From Pedobacter sp. PAMC26386 (GTDB lineage: Bacteria > Bacteroidota > Bacteroidia > Sphingobacteriales > Sphingobacteriaceae), in contig CP060294.1 of the NCBI GenBank assembly GCA_014302835.1, forward strand, positions 4,675,067-4,739,066: DNA of 64,000 nt, given 5' to 3'. This document shows, piece by piece, positions 26,359 through 35,032 of this stretch. A program made the translations under genes and the position numbers. The notes under the pieces were generated by a model. It did no database searches, was not told where the DNA came from, and was given only the letters and a program-made list of their open reading frames with translations. Each line of letters starts with the position of its first letter. Within the stretch, counting starts at the first letter, position 1.

Positions 26359-27141
26359 ATGAGCTATCAGAATATACTATCAGATGTTAAAGAAAATATA
26401 CTTTACATTACTATTAACCGTGAATCGAAATTAAACGCCTTGAATAAGGAAACGCTGACTGAACTGGCAGATGTAATCGCCTTTGCCTCAAAATCAGCAG
26501 AGGTAAGAGGTGTTCTTTTAACTGGTGCTGGCGAAAAAGCATTTGTTGCCGGCGCTGATATCTCAGAATTTTCGGCTTATAATACTGCGCAGGGGGAATC
26601 TTTGGCCAGAAATGGACAAGTGAATGTTTTTGATGCAATAGAAAATAGTACGAAGCCATTTGTTGCTGCAATTAATGGATTCGCTTTAGGCGGAGGATTA
26701 GAACTGGCGATGGCTTGTCATATCCGTGTGGCTGCCGATACTGCTAAAATGGGGTTGCCTGAAGTTACTTTAGGTCTGATTCCTGGCTATGGCGGAACCC
26801 AAAGGCTGACCAGGTTAGTTGGTAAAGGAAGAGCGATAGAAATGATTACTACGGCTGATATGATCACCGCAGACAGAGCGGAGAAAATTGGACTGGTTAA
26901 TCATGTTGTGCCTCTTATAGAGCTTATTGGCAAGGCCGAAGAAATTTTAAACAAAATTAAGCAACGTGCTCCTCTTGCAATCGCGGCTGCGATCAAATCT
27001 GTTAATTCCGCTGTAAATGAGGATGTAAACGGTTTTGAGGTTGAAATTGAAGAGTTTGGTAAATGTTTTGGTACACAAGACTTCAAAGAGGGGGTTGGTG
27101 CCTTCCTGGAAAAACGTAAAGCTGATTTTAAAGGCAGATAA
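26359..27141 (+). CDS. Enoyl-CoA hydratase (crotonase family)
   Basis: 260-residue crotonase-fold enzyme that adds water to 2-enoyl-CoA in fatty-acid or branched-chain breakdown. The oxyanion-hole segment is KAFVAGADISEF, and both catalytic glutamates are present, in GGGLELAMACHIR and GLPEVTLGLIPGYGGTQRL. This favours true hydratase activity over isomerase-only paralogues. It follows the B12-subunit gene by 2 bp, which links it to acyl-CoA metabolism of propionate or branched-chain units. Confidence 0.9.
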   Translation: MSYQNILSDVKENILYITINRESKLNALNKETLTELADVIAFASKSAEVRGVLLTGAGEKAFVAGADISEFSAYNTAQGESLARNGQVNVFDAIENSTKPFVAAINGFALGGGLELAMACHIRVAADTAKMGLPEVTLGLIPGYGGTQRLTRLVGKGRAIEMITTADMITADRAEKIGLVNHVVPLIELIGKAEEILNKIKQRAPLAIAAAIKSVNSAVNEDVNGFEVEIEEFGKCFGTQDFKEGVGAFLEKRKADFKGR

Positions 27142-27308
27142 CTACCTAGTCATAAGTGGATTAAATTTTTTTGGGTGATAATGTTATGTGTCTCCGGGGA
27201 TAAGTATGCGTTTTAGGGGAATAGGAAGATAAAAGTGTAGAAAATATTTCCCATATAAAATATTTCTTTATATTTATCATCAAATTAGTTTATAATTTGT
27301 TGCTAAAT

Positions 27309-28715
27309 ATGAAAAGAATACTAATAGTAGATGATGAAATTAATATAGGTTTATTACTGTCAAAATTCTTAACCAGAAATGGGTTTAGTGTGAATACTGC
27401 GACGAGTGGCGTTTCTGCACAAGACTATCTGAGTAGAGATCAGTATGACCTTGTTTTATGCGACTACAGGCTGGAAGATACCGATGGAAAGGAAATGCTC
27501 ATTAAAATTAAAGAGAATTATCCGCAGACCGGTGTGATTATTATTACTGGCTATTCGGATATTAAGCTCGCTGTTGAGCTAATTAAATTGGGAGCCTACG
27601 ACTATATTACGAAGCCTTTATATCCAGATGAAATTTTAAATACGATCAATAAAGCTATCGATACGCAGATAGCGCTGAATGATACTACGGCCGAAGGAGC
27701 AAGGTCTGAAGTCCAGAAAACCAAGACATCGAAGCCGGTTTATAACCAGGTGGAAAATTTCGTGGCAGGACAAAGTCAGGCATCTAAAGAGCTTTTAAAG
27801 CAAATTCAATTAGTGGCACCTACGTCTTACAGCGTAATCCTGACTGGCGAAAGTGGTACTGGAAAAGAGTCTGTAGCCAAGGCTATTCACTTAAACAGTC
27901 CAAGAAGAGATAACCCGTTTGTTGCGATGGATTGTGGTTCTTTAACTAAGGAATTAGCAGGAAGTGAATTTTTCGGACATGAAAAGGGATCTTTTACCGG
28001 AGCTTTGAATACAAAAATCGGCCATTTTGAAATGGCTAATGGGGGAACTCTTTTTCTGGATGAAGTAGGTAACTTATCTTATGATTTACAGGCTGCCCTG
28101 CTCAGAACTGTTCAGGAAAGAAAAATTAAACGTATAGGTAGCACTAAAGAGATTGATCTTGACGTAAGAATTATTGTGGCAACCAACGAAAACTTGGCTA
28201 CAGCGATACAAAGAGGACGTTTTAGAGAAGATTTATATCACCGTTTTAATGAATTCGCAATCAACCTTCCGCCATTGAGCATGAGAGGGAAAGATATTAT
28301 GATTTTTGCGAAAACATTTCTTGACTTTGCTAATGAAGAATTAGGCAGAAATGTATTAGGCTTTTCTAAGGATGTTGAAGAGTGTTTTCTGAGTTATAAT
28401 TGGCCTGGAAATGTAAGAGAGTTGAAAAATGTAGTCCGCAGGGCAACATTACTGACTGAATCTGACGAAATCCAGCTTAAAGCACTTCCGCTTGAAATCT
28501 CTACTGATGCAAAGGTGACTGCTATTGAGAACACTATTTACCGGAATCATGAGAAGTCTAGAGATCTGAAAAATGCAGCTTCAGAGGCTGAGTATGAAGC
28601 CATATTGAAAGTCCTTCGTGAAGTGAACTTTAACAAGACAAAGGCAGCCAAGATCTTAAATATAGATAGAAAAACTCTTTATAATAAGATGAAGGCCATC
28701 AATCTGGATACCTAG
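27309..28715 (+). CDS. NtrC-family sigma-54-dependent response regulator
   Basis: About 468 residues: receiver (RILIVDDEINIG, acceptor in LVLCDYRLEDTDG, Lys in ITKPLYP), AAA+ domain with Walker A GESGTGKES, sigma-54 contact loop GSFTGA (usual GAFTGA), Walker B GTLFLDEVG, and a C-terminal Fis-type HTH (KTKAAKILNIDRKTLYNKM). The ATG at 27309 is preferred to an in-frame TTG four codons upstream. No kinase gene is adjacent. The next operon downstream encodes YtxH and holin-like envelope proteins. Confidence 0.92.
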   Translation: MKRILIVDDEINIGLLLSKFLTRNGFSVNTATSGVSAQDYLSRDQYDLVLCDYRLEDTDGKEMLIKIKENYPQTGVIIITGYSDIKLAVELIKLGAYDYITKPLYPDEILNTINKAIDTQIALNDTTAEGARSEVQKTKTSKPVYNQVENFVAGQSQASKELLKQIQLVAPTSYSVILTGESGTGKESVAKAIHLNSPRRDNPFVAMDCGSLTKELAGSEFFGHEKGSFTGALNTKIGHFEMANGGTLFLDEVGNLSYDLQAALLRTVQERKIKRIGSTKEIDLDVRIIVATNENLATAIQRGRFREDLYHRFNEFAINLPPLSMRGKDIMIFAKTFLDFANEELGRNVLGFSKDVEECFLSYNWPGNVRELKNVVRRATLLTESDEIQLKALPLEISTDAKVTAIENTIYRNHEKSRDLKNAASEAEYEAILKVLREVNFNKTKAAKILNIDRKTLYNKMKAINLDT

Positions 28716-28755
28716 GTAAAGCTTTATTTTCTTGTTAAATTAGCAGAGGACGATG

Positions 28756-28784
28756 TTGAATATTGTTCCTTTGGTTTATCTTTG
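28756..28784 (+). promoter_or_regulatory. Promoter of the ytxH operon
   Basis: A TTG (28756-28758), 18 bases, then TATCTTTG (28777-28784) match the Bacteroidota consensus. It implies a 5' untranslated region of about 130-135 bases before the ATG at 28927. I recognise no riboswitch class in it. Confidence 0.6.
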
Positions 28785-28926
28785 GTAACCGGCCTGGAAG
28801 CATTTATTCTGCTAAATTCTCAGAAAGTTTAAAACAATTTCCGGGGCAGGAGAGTTATAACAAATAATATCGCTATTATCAATTACATCGCTATAAAATC
28901 AATTATTAAACATAAAAATTAAAGTC

Positions 28927-29193
28927 ATGAACGATAACTCAAAAGTATTAATTGGATTATTAACGGGTTTGGCTGCTGGAGCAGCATTGGGATTGTTGTT
29001 TGCGCCCGAAAAAGGAAGTGAAACTCGTGACAGATTAAACCAGTCTCTAAAAGACCTGGGGGATGCATTAAAAGAAAGAGCTGCAGATGAAATTGAACAT
29101 TTGACTGGCCTGAAAGATAAAGTAGTAAGTTCAGTAAAGAGTAAACTGCATGAAGCTGAAGAAGAGTTTGTAGATGACGCTGAGCACGCTTAG
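28927..29193 (+). CDS. YtxH domain-containing protein
   Basis: 88-residue protein with an N-terminal Gly/Ala-rich membrane segment (VLIGLLTGLAAGAALGLLFAPEKGSETRD, the YtxH hallmark) followed by a highly charged amphipathic helix. YtxH proteins are associated with stress in several phyla, but no molecular function is established. The preceding bases are A-rich without a Shine-Dalgarno. It is the first gene of a three-gene operon with a holin-like and a hypothetical protein. Confidence 0.85.
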   Translation: MNDNSKVLIGLLTGLAAGAALGLLFAPEKGSETRDRLNQSLKDLGDALKERAADEIEHLTGLKDKVVSSVKSKLHEAEEEFVDDAEHA

Positions 29194-29265
29194 GCACTAT
29201 TTTGATAATCAGTGATGATGAGTGACCCTGCAGGGTTATCTGAACAAGTTAAAGTCTAAATACCA

Positions 29266-29646
29266 ATGGAGGAGAAGAAAGAAAAGAATATTGAGGAGTT
29301 ATTCTCAGAAGCGAAGTCATATATAGATAAACGTGTAGAATATGCGCGTCTGGTGCTGATTAAAAGGTCATCTAAAGTGTTTGCTGATCTGGTTACCAAC
29401 GCAATTGTGGCCGTTTGTTTTGTGCTTGCCTTTATTTTAGGAACGGTTACTCTGGCCCTCTTCTTATCTACCCTTTTTGCTAGCAATACAGCTGGATTTG
29501 GTTGTGTTGCATTACTTTATCTCTTTTTAGCAGTTATAGTTTACGTGACTAAAGAGAAATTCATTGAAAAGGCTATTGTCAACTTCACGATCAGGAAATA
29601 TTTTAAAAAACTACAGGAGGACGAGGAAGATGAGCAAAAAGTATGA
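29266..29646 (+). CDS. Phage holin family-like (DUF1469-type) membrane protein
   Basis: 126 residues: a charged N-terminal helix (SEAKSYIDKRVEYARLVLIKRSSK), two hydrophobic helices (about 42-70 and 76-96) and a charged C-terminal tail rich in Lys, Glu and Asp. This is the layout of chromosomal proteins labelled phage holin family, which are not lysis genes and are found with YtxH. It lies 72 bp after ytxH and overlaps the next gene by 17 bp. Confidence 0.75.
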   Translation: MEEKKEKNIEELFSEAKSYIDKRVEYARLVLIKRSSKVFADLVTNAIVAVCFVLAFILGTVTLALFLSTLFASNTAGFGCVALLYLFLAVIVYVTKEKFIEKAIVNFTIRKYFKKLQEDEEDEQKV

Positions 29647-30070
29647 TATCAATAACCTGCAGGATCTGAACGTAAGGCTGATTGGTCTTAAGGTGGATTA
29701 TAAGATGCAGGAAGAGATGCTGAAAGACAATGTAAGGGGGTATTTTAAGCAGTTTACCTTTGGTAATCTCATTAAGAAATATGCCACCCCATCTGCGTTT
29801 TTAAAGGTTGACGATAAACTGAATATTAGTAGTAAACTGATGTCTATGGTTTTGCCTATTCTATTGAATGGCACTTTGTTTAAAGGCTCTGGCTTTATTA
29901 CGAGAGCATTAGTCGGATTGGCAACCAGTAAGGTTGGTAAGACACTGGATGCAGAACATCTTTCTGCAATATTTAATTCTGTAAAAGGAATGTTTACCGG
30001 GAAAAAGAAGAAGGAAAAGGAAGCTGGGTTTGTGGATTATGGGATTCCGCCTGATAGTGAGACCTTTTAG
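29630..30070 (+). CDS. Hypothetical protein of the ytxH operon
   Basis: 146 residues from the ATG at 29630, preceded by a clear purine-rich AGGAGG (29615-29620), unusual here and supportive of this start. It overlaps the holin-like gene by 17 bp. The N-terminal half is a charged helix (VRLIGLKVDYKMQEEMLKDNVRGYFKQF), the middle is moderately hydrophobic (LMSMVLPILLNGTLFKGSGFITRALVGLATSKVG), and the end is lysine-rich. No family is recognised. Its operon partners suggest an envelope-associated role, which is inference only. Confidence 0.75.
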   Translation: MSKKYDINNLQDLNVRLIGLKVDYKMQEEMLKDNVRGYFKQFTFGNLIKKYATPSAFLKVDDKLNISSKLMSMVLPILLNGTLFKGSGFITRALVGLATSKVGKTLDAEHLSAIFNSVKGMFTGKKKKEKEAGFVDYGIPPDSETF

Positions 30071-30090
30071 ATAATCGGGTTCGTCCGGAT

Positions 30091-30172
30091 AAAAAATAAG
30101 CCAGCATAGTTTTCTAACTGTACTCATCTGAAGAGATGACTAATGTTAGAAAATTATGCTGGCTTATTTTTT
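30091..30172. repeat. Long hairpin element, 28-bp arms
   Basis: Arms 30091-30118 and 30145-30172 pair over 28 bp with one G-T pair. The 26-base centre has its own 6-bp stem (TCATCT / AGATGA). The outer ends are A and T runs, so it can act as a terminator in either direction; both flanking genes run in the plus direction. Its architecture resembles the element at 50837-50921. Confidence 0.85.
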
Positions 30173-30219
30173 ATATGCCAAACGGATTACCTAATGCGTT
30201 TGGTGGGGAAATTAGGAAA

Positions 30220-30265
30220 GACTGGGAGACAAGACTGGGAGACAAAACTGGGAGACAAAACCGGG
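30220..30265. repeat. 13-bp tandem repeat, 3.5 copies
   Basis: Units at 30220, 30233 and 30246 (GACTGGGAGACAA, third copy starting AA) with a partial, diverged copy at 30259. It lies in the intergenic region before the thioredoxin-like gene. A 13-bp period does not fit coding sequence. Confidence 0.85.
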
Positions 30266-30348
30266 TTGTGAAAATTAGGATGGAAAGAAGAAATGTTCAG
30301 CGAAAAAAAAGAAGATTTAAATTGTAACTTGTGATAAAGAAAGCCCCT

Positions 30349-30885
30349 ATGATAAAGCTAAAATATTTTATTCTCCTGTTTGTTTTATTACCATTTGTTT
30401 CTTGTGCTCAGGAAGATGAAAGAACAGAAGGGACAACATTAACTAAGATTGGGGATGCAGTTCCTGTTTTTAATTTTGAGTTAGAGAAGGGGAAAACGGT
30501 TTCAATTAATGATTATAGAGGAAAACTAATTTTGATTAATCTTTTTGCAACCTGGTGCCCTCCTTGCAATGAAGAACTTCCTTTAGTTCAAAAACAAATT
30601 TGGGAGAAGTATAAGGGCAATCCTGGCTTTGCTTTTTTTGTTTTCGGCCGAGAAGAGGGCTGGGATAAATTGATTCCTTTTAAAGTGAAGAAGGGCTTTA
30701 CGTTTCCTATTCTTCCTGATGCTGACAGAAGAATATTCAAAAAATTTGCGACTAACTTAATACCGAGAAATATCATTGTAGATGAAAGCGGAAAGATTAT
30801 TTATCAGTCCATTGGTTATACGCCTGATGAGTTCTCGGCAATGGTTAAAGTAATCGGGAATCACCTTAAAGTGCGGGTTAAATAA
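30349..30885 (+). CDS. TlpA/ResA-like thioredoxin-fold lipoprotein
   Basis: Predicted lipoprotein of 178 residues (lipobox FVSC, Cys19) with a thioredoxin-like AhpC/TSA-type domain. The redox motif is LFATWCPPCNEELP, and the cis-proline region is LIPRNIIVDESGKIIY. Such proteins reduce disulfides in the periplasm, for instance in cytochrome c maturation. The ATG at 30349 gives a normal lipoprotein signal; an in-frame GTG at 30331 would add six residues. No partner gene is adjacent. Confidence 0.87.
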   Translation: MIKLKYFILLFVLLPFVSCAQEDERTEGTTLTKIGDAVPVFNFELEKGKTVSINDYRGKLILINLFATWCPPCNEELPLVQKQIWEKYKGNPGFAFFVFGREEGWDKLIPFKVKKGFTFPILPDADRRIFKKFATNLIPRNIIVDESGKIIYQSIGYTPDEFSAMVKVIGNHLKVRVK

Positions 30886-30887
30886 AA

Positions 30888-31919
30888 TTATTTGAGTAAA
30901 GCTTGTTTGATGAATTTTAATGTCTGCAAATGATAATTGAAGGTTTTTGATAGGTCATTTAAGCTCCATGCAGTATTTTCAAGCATTATAATGCTGGTTT
31001 TGGTCTGAGGGAAATAATAATCCATAGAGACGAACCCGGGAACGTATCCTGTCTGTCCTATTTGTATAAGGCCATTTGTATCAGTGATTGTTGGGCCGTA
31101 ACCATAATCGGTTTTCCCCAGAAAGATATGCTGACGCGTTGCGTAGGGGGTAATCATCAGCTTGTAGGTTGCTGGATAAAGCAGCTTACCGTTGTGCAGT
31201 GCATTGTTCCAGTGCAATAAGTCTCTGGCTGTTGATATCAGGGTCGCTGCGGGCGCAAACTCTTCCAGAGGGTTTTCTTCTTCATGTAGCTTCCCATCTT
31301 CTTTTTCGACGTAACCTTTGACTAATTTTTTATGCTTTTTTAGGTTGGGATCAAAGGTGTTCTTCATTCCGCAGGCCAGGAATAATTCCTGGGATAACTC
31401 CGGGAAAGACTTTCCTGAGGTTTTAGCTACAATTTCCCCTAATAACTGATATCCGATAGCAGAATAATTAAATTGTGAGCCTGCAGGGTAGGCTAACGGC
31501 TTGTCCAGTGCAGTAATTCCATGTGTATGTGTTAGCAATTGATGAATCGTAACGGTATCTGCCCAAGACATTTCCAATTCAGGCAAATATTTTCTAACAG
31601 GGTCCTGAAGCTGTAAGTGATGTTGATCCAGCTCTCTTAAGACCAGTACGGCAGTAATTTGTTTGCTGACAGACCCGATAACAAATTGGTCATTTTCACC
31701 AAATGGTGCCTTTTTACCTGGAACAGGAGATCCTGTGTTTCTTTCATACTCAATCTTTCCGTCTTTGGCAATCAGAATTGTCCCGTTAAAGGGATGAGGG
31801 TTATTAGCTGTTAACAATGAATCTATACGCTGGAATAGGTCAGTTGATTGTGCCGGACAAATATGGGGAAGAATAAGAAGGGTCAGTAATAAATAGTAAT
31901 GAAGCTTGGCAAAGGACAT
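30888..31919 (-). CDS. Serine hydrolase, class C beta-lactamase fold
   Basis: 343-residue exported protein with a signal peptide (about residues 1-23, ending CPAQ). The catalytic SxxK is SVSK in FVIGSVSKQITAVLVL. The second motif is YSA in FNYSAIGYQLLG, and the third is near GQTGYVPGF, in place of the KTG/HxG box. It belongs to the broad EstB/penicillin-binding-like esterase and peptidase group; antibiotic hydrolysis is not implied. It is divergent from a second protein of the same fold, with 62 bp between them. Confidence 0.87.
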   Translation of the reverse strand: MSFAKLHYYLLLTLLILPHICPAQSTDLFQRIDSLLTANNPHPFNGTILIAKDGKIEYERNTGSPVPGKKAPFGENDQFVIGSVSKQITAVLVLRELDQHHLQLQDPVRKYLPELEMSWADTVTIHQLLTHTHGITALDKPLAYPAGSQFNYSAIGYQLLGEIVAKTSGKSFPELSQELFLACGMKNTFDPNLKKHKKLVKGYVEKEDGKLHEEENPLEEFAPAATLISTARDLLHWNNALHNGKLLYPATYKLMITPYATRQHIFLGKTDYGYGPTITDTNGLIQIGQTGYVPGFVSMDYYFPQTKTSIIMLENTAWSLNDLSKTFNYHLQTLKFIKQALLK

Positions 31920-31981
31920 GTGATCAAAAGATTACCAGTGGAATTCGTTTAATATAAAGGTAATATTATATAACTTAGAAT

Positions 31982-33052
31982 ATGCAAAAATTAATTATTT
32001 CGTGTCTTTTGTTTTTAGTGTTTAGTTTGGATACAGTCGCAGAGGATCTACCAAAGAAAAGAGACTCGTTGTTCCTGCAAATGACCAGTGCCATTGAGCA
32101 GGGACAATACACAAAGGTCCATAGTGTTCTGATCTTTAAGGGCGATAAGCCAGTGTACGAGCATTATTTTAACGGTTTTACTCAGGACTCTTTACATGAT
32201 TCCCGCTCCTCATTTAAGTCGATAACAAGCTTGCTTGTAGGAATTGCTGTTGACAGAGGCTTAATTAAAAGTATTGATCAGAAAGTATACGAGTTTTTTC
32301 CTGAGTATCCGGCTTTTAAAATGGATAAACTTAAAATGGAAATGACTCTTAGGAATCTCCTTGAAATGAAGTCTGGTTTTGATTGTGAGGAATTTAATGA
32401 TACCAAAGATTGCGAAAATGAGATGAGTTTGAGTAAAGATTGGGTGAAGTTTTCTCTGGATCTGCCAATGAAATATAAACCCGGAACAGTATGGTCATAT
32501 ACTTCTATCGCCCCAATGATATTAAGTGGAGTGATCAATAAAGCAACTGGAGTGTCAATCATGGAGTTTGCCAAAAAGTATTTATTCGGGCCTTTGGAGA
32601 TCTCAGATTATAAATGGACTGTTGACCCTGCCGGGCACGGCATGACCGCAGGCTCGTTTTATATTCATCCTATGGATATGATAAAATTGGGGCGGCTTGT
32701 GCAGAATAATGGCCTATGGAATGGTAAACGGGTTATTTCTCAGCAATGGATTAGTCAGTCCACTCATTGTGATATCCCTATTCCTGATTTCTCTTTTGCT
32801 AAATCCAGCAGAAGTCATTTTTTACTGCCTCAGCCAACTTACTACGGGTTTTACTGGTATCGGGAGCTACTAAAGACAAAAGACCTTCAGCAAGAACTAT
32901 TGTTTGCATCCGGGAATGGCGGGCAATTTATTTTTATACTAAAGGATTTAGGACTGACAGTTGTTTTTACACAAGGGAATTATTCCTCATTTAAGAGCAA
33001 ACAGGCTTTTGAAATTTTAGGCAGATATATTATACCCTCTTTTCTAAAATAG
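31982..33052 (+). CDS. Serine hydrolase, NylB-like beta-lactamase fold
   Basis: 356 residues with a signal peptide (ending about VAED, residue 22). The SxxK motif is SSFK in SRSSFKSITSLLVGIAVDRG, the Tyr motif is WSYTS, and the third box is ASGNGGQFIF. The order matches 6-aminohexanoate-dimer hydrolase-like and other esterase members. It is only distantly similar to the neighbouring divergent hydrolase, so the pair looks like two subfamilies, not a recent duplication. It ends at a strong hairpin facing aspS. Confidence 0.85.
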   Translation: MQKLIISCLLFLVFSLDTVAEDLPKKRDSLFLQMTSAIEQGQYTKVHSVLIFKGDKPVYEHYFNGFTQDSLHDSRSSFKSITSLLVGIAVDRGLIKSIDQKVYEFFPEYPAFKMDKLKMEMTLRNLLEMKSGFDCEEFNDTKDCENEMSLSKDWVKFSLDLPMKYKPGTVWSYTSIAPMILSGVINKATGVSIMEFAKKYLFGPLEISDYKWTVDPAGHGMTAGSFYIHPMDMIKLGRLVQNNGLWNGKRVISQQWISQSTHCDIPIPDFSFAKSSRSHFLLPQPTYYGFYWYRELLKTKDLQQELLFASGNGGQFIFILKDLGLTVVFTQGNYSSFKSKQAFEILGRYIIPSFLK

Positions 33053-33056
33053 CGTA

Positions 33057-33100
33057 AAGAATAAAAGCCTTTCAGTCTAAACCGAAAGGCTTTTATTCTT
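33057..33100. terminator. Bidirectional terminator between the serine hydrolase gene and aspS
   Basis: Perfect 17-bp inverted repeat (33057-33073 with 33084-33100) with a 10-base loop between convergent genes, carrying A-rich and T-rich flanks. Confidence 0.85.
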
Positions 33101-33139
33101 GGAGGACAGGTCAATCCTTACAATCGTCCGGAAAACTCC

Positions 33140-34885
33140 TTATAAATTGGTTTTTATTTTTAGCTCTTTCAATTGTTTTTCATCAATCGTCGAAGGACTG
33201 TCAATCATCACATCTCTTCCCGAATTGTTTTTAGGGAAAGCGATAACGTCGCGTATACTATCCAGGCCAGCGAAAATTGAACACAGCCTGTCGAAACCGA
33301 ATGCAATACCACCATGTGGAGGAGCTCCGAACTCAAAAGCATCCATCAGGAATCCGAATTGCTTTTGGGCTTCTTCTGCGGTGAAACCTAGGTGTTTGAA
33401 CATTAATGCCTGTAATGTACGGTCATGGATACGTATAGATCCACCACCTATTTCAGTTCCGTTAACGACCATGTCGTAGGCATTTGCTCTTACTTCACCT
33501 GGATTAGTATCCAACATGGTAATATCCTCTGGTTTAGGGGATGTAAAAGGATGGTGCATTGCATGGTAACGCTCAGATTCTTCATCCCACTCTAAAAGAG
33601 GGAAATCAAGGACCCATAAAGCACTGAATACGTTTTTATCACGTAGACCTAATCTGGTACCGATTTCAAGACGTAGTTCACTTAATTGTTTACGTACTTT
33701 GTCTTTCGTTCCTGCCATCAGCAGCATCAAGTCACCGGGTTGGGTTTGGAGTGCTTCAGCCCATTGTTTAAGGTCTTCTTCTGCATAGAATTTGTCAACA
33801 GACGATTTGATGATACCATCTTCACCATGTCTTGCGTAAATCAGGCCAGTAGCGCCGATTTGCGGACGTTTAATGAAGTCAGTCAACTCATCCATCTGTT
33901 TACGTGTATAATGCGCACATCCTTTTGCATTGATTCCTATCACTAACTCTGCACTGTCAAATACAGGGAAGTTTTTTCCTTTGACTACTTCATTTAATTC
34001 TACAAAGCGCATTTCAAAACGAGTATCTGGTTTATCAGAACCATACCAACGCATCGCGTCTGCATATTGCATTCTAGGAACTTCGGGCAAATCGAAGTTT
34101 TTAACCTCTTTAAATAACGTACGGATCAGCCCTTCAAAGGTGTTCAGGATATCTTCCTGCTCTATAAATGACATCTCACAGTCAATCTGTGTAAATTCAG
34201 GTTGTCTGTCGGCACGTAAATCTTCATCTCTGAAACATTTTACGATCTGGAAATACCTGTCAAAACCAGAAACCATCAGCAATTGCTTAAAGGTTTGAGG
34301 AGATTGAGGTAAAGCATAGAATTCACCGGCATTCATACGGCTTGGAACTACAAAGTCCCTTGCACCTTCCGGTGTAGATTTAATCAGTACAGGAGTTTCC
34401 ACCTCGATAAAATCTAAAGCATCCAGATATCTTCTTACGGATTGTGCCATTCTATGACGCAGAACCATATTATTTCTTACTGGATTCCTTCTCAGATCCA
34501 GGTAACGGTATTTCATGCGTAAATCATCACCGCCATCGGTCTCATCATCAATTAAGAATGGTGGAATCTTTGACGCATTCAGGATTTCAAGATCAGTGAT
34601 TTTTATTTCCACATCTCCTGTTGACATTTTTGGGTTTTTATTGGAACGCTCAACAACCAGTCCACTTGCTTTAATCACAAATTCACGACCTAAACTGCGG
34701 GCTTTTTCACAGAGTTGAGTGTTATCATCCATATTAAAAACCAATTGGGTGATGCCATAACGGTCACGGATGTCAATAAAAGTCATTCCTCCCAAGTCTC
34801 TGGATTTCTGTACCCAACCGCACAGAACTACGTTCTCGCCTAGATTCTCAATCGTCAGCGCTCCGCAAGTTGTTGTTCTTAACAT
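33140..34885 (-). CDS. aspS: Aspartyl-tRNA synthetase
   Basis: Class II synthetase of 581 residues, bacterial type. An N-terminal OB-fold anticodon-binding domain (VVLCGWVQKSRDLGGMTFIDIRDRYG) is followed by motif 2 (FRDEDLRADRQPEFTQIDCEMSF), a GAD insertion domain (about 290-400) and motif 3 (GIAFGFDRL). The GAD domain marks the bacterial form. Transcription starts from a TATTTTTG element 20 bases upstream. Confidence 0.96.
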   Translation of the reverse strand: MLRTTTCGALTIENLGENVVLCGWVQKSRDLGGMTFIDIRDRYGITQLVFNMDDNTQLCEKARSLGREFVIKASGLVVERSNKNPKMSTGDVEIKITDLEILNASKIPPFLIDDETDGGDDLRMKYRYLDLRRNPVRNNMVLRHRMAQSVRRYLDALDFIEVETPVLIKSTPEGARDFVVPSRMNAGEFYALPQSPQTFKQLLMVSGFDRYFQIVKCFRDEDLRADRQPEFTQIDCEMSFIEQEDILNTFEGLIRTLFKEVKNFDLPEVPRMQYADAMRWYGSDKPDTRFEMRFVELNEVVKGKNFPVFDSAELVIGINAKGCAHYTRKQMDELTDFIKRPQIGATGLIYARHGEDGIIKSSVDKFYAEEDLKQWAEALQTQPGDLMLLMAGTKDKVRKQLSELRLEIGTRLGLRDKNVFSALWVLDFPLLEWDEESERYHAMHHPFTSPKPEDITMLDTNPGEVRANAYDMVVNGTEIGGGSIRIHDRTLQALMFKHLGFTAEEAQKQFGFLMDAFEFGAPPHGGIAFGFDRLCSIFAGLDSIRDVIAFPKNNSGRDVMIDSPSTIDEKQLKELKIKTNL

Positions 34886-34905
34886 TTTTTCATCGGATTA
34901 AGCCG

Positions 34906-34913
34906 CAAAAATA
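34906..34913 (-). promoter_or_regulatory. -7 element of aspS
   Basis: TATTTTTG on the minus strand matches TAnnTTTG, 20 bases before the start codon. Confidence 0.5.
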
Positions 34914-35032
34914 TTCATTTTGAGTCACATATTATAAACGCTTATTGAATTAACAAGCTATATTCAAAAGTTTTTTCAATAAGATGCAACGTTTAGAAAA
35001 ACATCCTGTCATTTATAACGAATACGAAGACA

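Noticed and set aside
29266..29646. Holin-like gene as evidence of a prophage
   Set aside because: No integrase, lysin or structural phage genes are nearby; the protein type is a common chromosomal membrane protein found with YtxH.
30136..30327. Open frame of 63 codons between the hairpin and the thioredoxin-like gene
   Set aside because: It runs through one hairpin arm and the 13-bp tandem repeat, giving an unnatural composition with no family resemblance, so it is probably not coding.
30888..33052. Two beta-lactamase-fold genes as antibiotic resistance genes
   Set aside because: Their second and third catalytic motifs fit esterase or peptidase members and not class C beta-lactamases.
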